Shown: in pieces, positions 5,785 to 6,728 of the stretch
Numbering within the stretch: the first letter of the stretch is position 1
How the letters are laid out: each line of letters begins with the position of its first letter
NCBI GenBank assembly: GCA_937967685.1
Contig: CALBTX010000250.1
Coordinates: forward strand, 1-6,728
DNA from: an uncultured Bacillaceae bacterium
Lineage (GTDB): Bacteria; Bacillota; Bacilli; Caldalkalibacillales; Caldalkalibacillaceae
DNA length: 6,728 nt
Reading direction: 5' to 3'
The notes under the pieces: generated by a model
What the model was told of the DNA's origin: nothing
Seen by the model: only the letters and a program-made list of their open reading frames with translations
The model's database searches: none
Program-made: the position numbers and the translations under genes

Positions 5785-5835
5785 CTTACAGCCCGGGATC
5801 ATCGGTATGAGCTCGAATGTAAATTTTAAACGATA

Positions 5836-6063
5836 TTAACCTTTTTTAATCAAAAACTTATAGACGCCATTGTCCTCTTTGTGTTCTAACAGTTCGTTGC
5901 CGCTTGTCTCGGCCCAGGCGCTCAAGTCTTTCACGGATCCTTTATCTGTCGCATGAACTTCTAATACCTGGCCGCTTTTCAATTCATCCATCGCCTTTTT
6001 CGTTTTGACGATCGGCATGGGACAAGACAAACCTCTGGCATCGACGACTTTCTCTACTTTCAT
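5836..6063 (-). CDS. yrkI: TusA-family sulfur carrier protein, YrkI-like
   Basis: A 75-aa small soluble protein with the full TusA signature VDARGLSCPMPIVKTKKAM (7-25). Cys14 in the CPxP motif is the sulfur-carrying residue, which takes sulfane sulfur as a persulfide and passes it on. The rest (GQVLEVHATDKGSVKDLSAWAE) matches the family closely, and the length is that of YrkI and TusA. It is a clear paralogue of the N-terminal domain of the upstream fusion protein. I chose ATG at 6063, with GGAGG (6074-6078) 10 nt upstream; the GTG right before it, 7 nt from the Shine-Dalgarno, is an alternative adding one residue. It starts 57 bp after the fusion gene. A role in tRNA thiolation, as for E. 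coli TusA, is less likely than persulfide handling given the neighbours. Confidence 0.92.
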   Translation of the reverse strand: MKVEKVVDARGLSCPMPIVKTKKAMDELKSGQVLEVHATDKGSVKDLSAWAETSGNELLEHKEDNGVYKFLIKKG

Positions 6064-6120
6064 CACACTTCTACCTCCGTTCTGCGTTGGCTTCTCTCCA
6101 CCACTTCGAATCAAGACGCT

Positions 6121-6687
6121 CTACTTTTCAATGGGCCCGTTCCATTCCGACATGCCCGGAATGACATTGTACACTTTTTTAAACCCATTCTCTGCCAAAA
6201 GATGACAGCAATAATCGCTGCGCCGGCCGGTGCGGCAAATGACATAGATATGATCATCTTTGTTTAGTTCGTCCAGTCGGTCAGCCAATTCACCATAAGG
6301 GATGGATAATGATTGCGGTATATGGGCAAAAGCGTACTCGGCAGGTTCCCGGACATCAACGACAGTGACCTGATCATCTCCTAATTTTTGTCTGAGTTCC
6401 GTGTTGCTGACCACGTGGGGAAATTTTTGTTCAGGGTGGATGTCCTTAGGATCAGACTTACGAATGTAATGCTTTAATACATCCCCTTCTTCGATCGTCC
6501 CTAGATATTGGTGTCCGGTGCTTTTGGCCCATCCTTGGATATCGGGTTTGGAACCTTTATCTGTCGCTTGGACCTCAATGACTTTACCGGGTTCCAATTG
6601 TTCAATCGCTTTCTTCGTTCTGACAATCGGCATTGGACAGGACAATCCTTTGGCATCCACGGTTTGATCAACCTTTATCTCGGCCAT
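6121..6687 (-). CDS. yrkF: TusA-rhodanese fusion sulfurtransferase, YrkF-like
   Basis: A 188-aa cytoplasmic protein with two domains. Residues 7-78 are TusA-like, with Cys17 in the CPMP motif. A linker follows at about 79-92. Residues 93-186 are a rhodanese, with VVDVREPAEYAFAHIP (109-124) and the active-site loop CRTGRR (Cys151 to Arg156), closing with GMSEWNGP. Two more cysteines, Cys160 and Cys161, lie just after the loop. Rhodaneses move sulfane sulfur onto their cysteine, and the fused TusA domain is the natural acceptor, so an internal relay from Cys151 to Cys17 is likely. Architecture and length match B. subtilis YrkF. I chose ATG at 6687 behind GGGAGGGGGGAG (6692-6703); the in-frame TTG at 6708 and ATG at 6705 have no Shine-Dalgarno. 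It is the first complete gene of the visible operon part. Confidence 0.93.
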   Translation of the reverse strand: MAEIKVDQTVDAKGLSCPMPIVRTKKAIEQLEPGKVIEVQATDKGSKPDIQGWAKSTGHQYLGTIEEGDVLKHYIRKSDPKDIHPEQKFPHVVSNTELRQKLGDDQVTVVDVREPAEYAFAHIPQSLSIPYGELADRLDELNKDDHIYVICRTGRRSDYCCHLLAENGFKKVYNVIPGMSEWNGPIEK

Positions 6688-6704
6688 GTTGCTCCCCCCT
6701 CCCA

Positions 6705-6728
6705 TCAAGGTTGCTCATTCTTTTTCAG
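6705..6728 (-). other. Possible 3' tail of the next upstream operon gene
   Basis: One minus-strand frame is open from the window edge and ends at TGA (6707-6705), giving LKKNEQP and stop just before the fusion gene's Shine-Dalgarno. Another frame ends at TGA (6717-6715). Either could be the end of a tightly coupled upstream gene; in B. subtilis a DsrE-like (yrkE) or MBL-rhodanese (yrkH) gene sits in this cluster. Too little is visible to choose. Confidence 0.2.

Overview
The window reads as a piece of a Bacillota chromosome, most likely a spore-forming member of the Bacillales. The support is the strong GGAGG ribosome binding sites, the frequent GTG and TTG starts, the moderate base composition, and the families present: a Bacillus-type class D beta-lactamase, a DUF3231 protein, and a sulfur cluster like the B. 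subtilis yrk genes. The species cannot be fixed from the sequence alone.

Left part (1-2938). A SAM-dependent methyltransferase, cut off by the left edge, lies on the minus strand. Its extended -10 promoter is followed by two tandem 21-bp direct repeats. Upstream of it, on the same strand, is a membrane-anchored or secreted class D (OXA-type) beta-lactamase of 270 aa. Divergent from the beta-lactamase is a MocR/GabR-type regulator: a GntR winged helix fused to a PLP-dependent aminotransferase fold with all key PLP residues present. A 16-bp perfect dyad sits just before its ribosome binding site.

Middle (2939-4205). A GC-rich hairpin separates the convergent mocR and DUF3231 genes. The DUF3231 protein has two tandem copies of the domain. 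Its leader has a start-stop ATG-TGA behind an ideal Shine-Dalgarno sequence. Further upstream lie four degenerate tandem copies of a 20-21 bp motif with internal dyad symmetry, which no gene explains.

Right part (4206-6728). Five minus-strand genes form a reactive-sulfur (persulfide/sulfite) operon, in transcription order: TusA-rhodanese fusion, stand-alone TusA, CsoR/CstR-type persulfide-responsive repressor, TauE/SafE exporter, and DUF302 protein. The set matches yrkF, yrkI, yrkD and yrkJ of B. subtilis in content but in a different order, with a DUF302 gene added. The inferred scheme is that rhodanese and TusA cysteines relay sulfane sulfur, TauE exports sulfite or a related sulfur anion, and the CstR-type protein senses persulfide through Cys31 and Cys60. 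An internal extended -10 promoter precedes the regulator. The operon continues past the right edge, so its main promoter is not visible.

The best candidates for undescribed biology are the dyad repeat array before DUF3231, the 21-bp repeat pair at the methyltransferase promoter, the MocR/beta-lactamase divergent pair, and the DUF302 protein as a possible member of the persulfide pathway. No RNA genes, insertion sequences or CRISPR arrays were seen.
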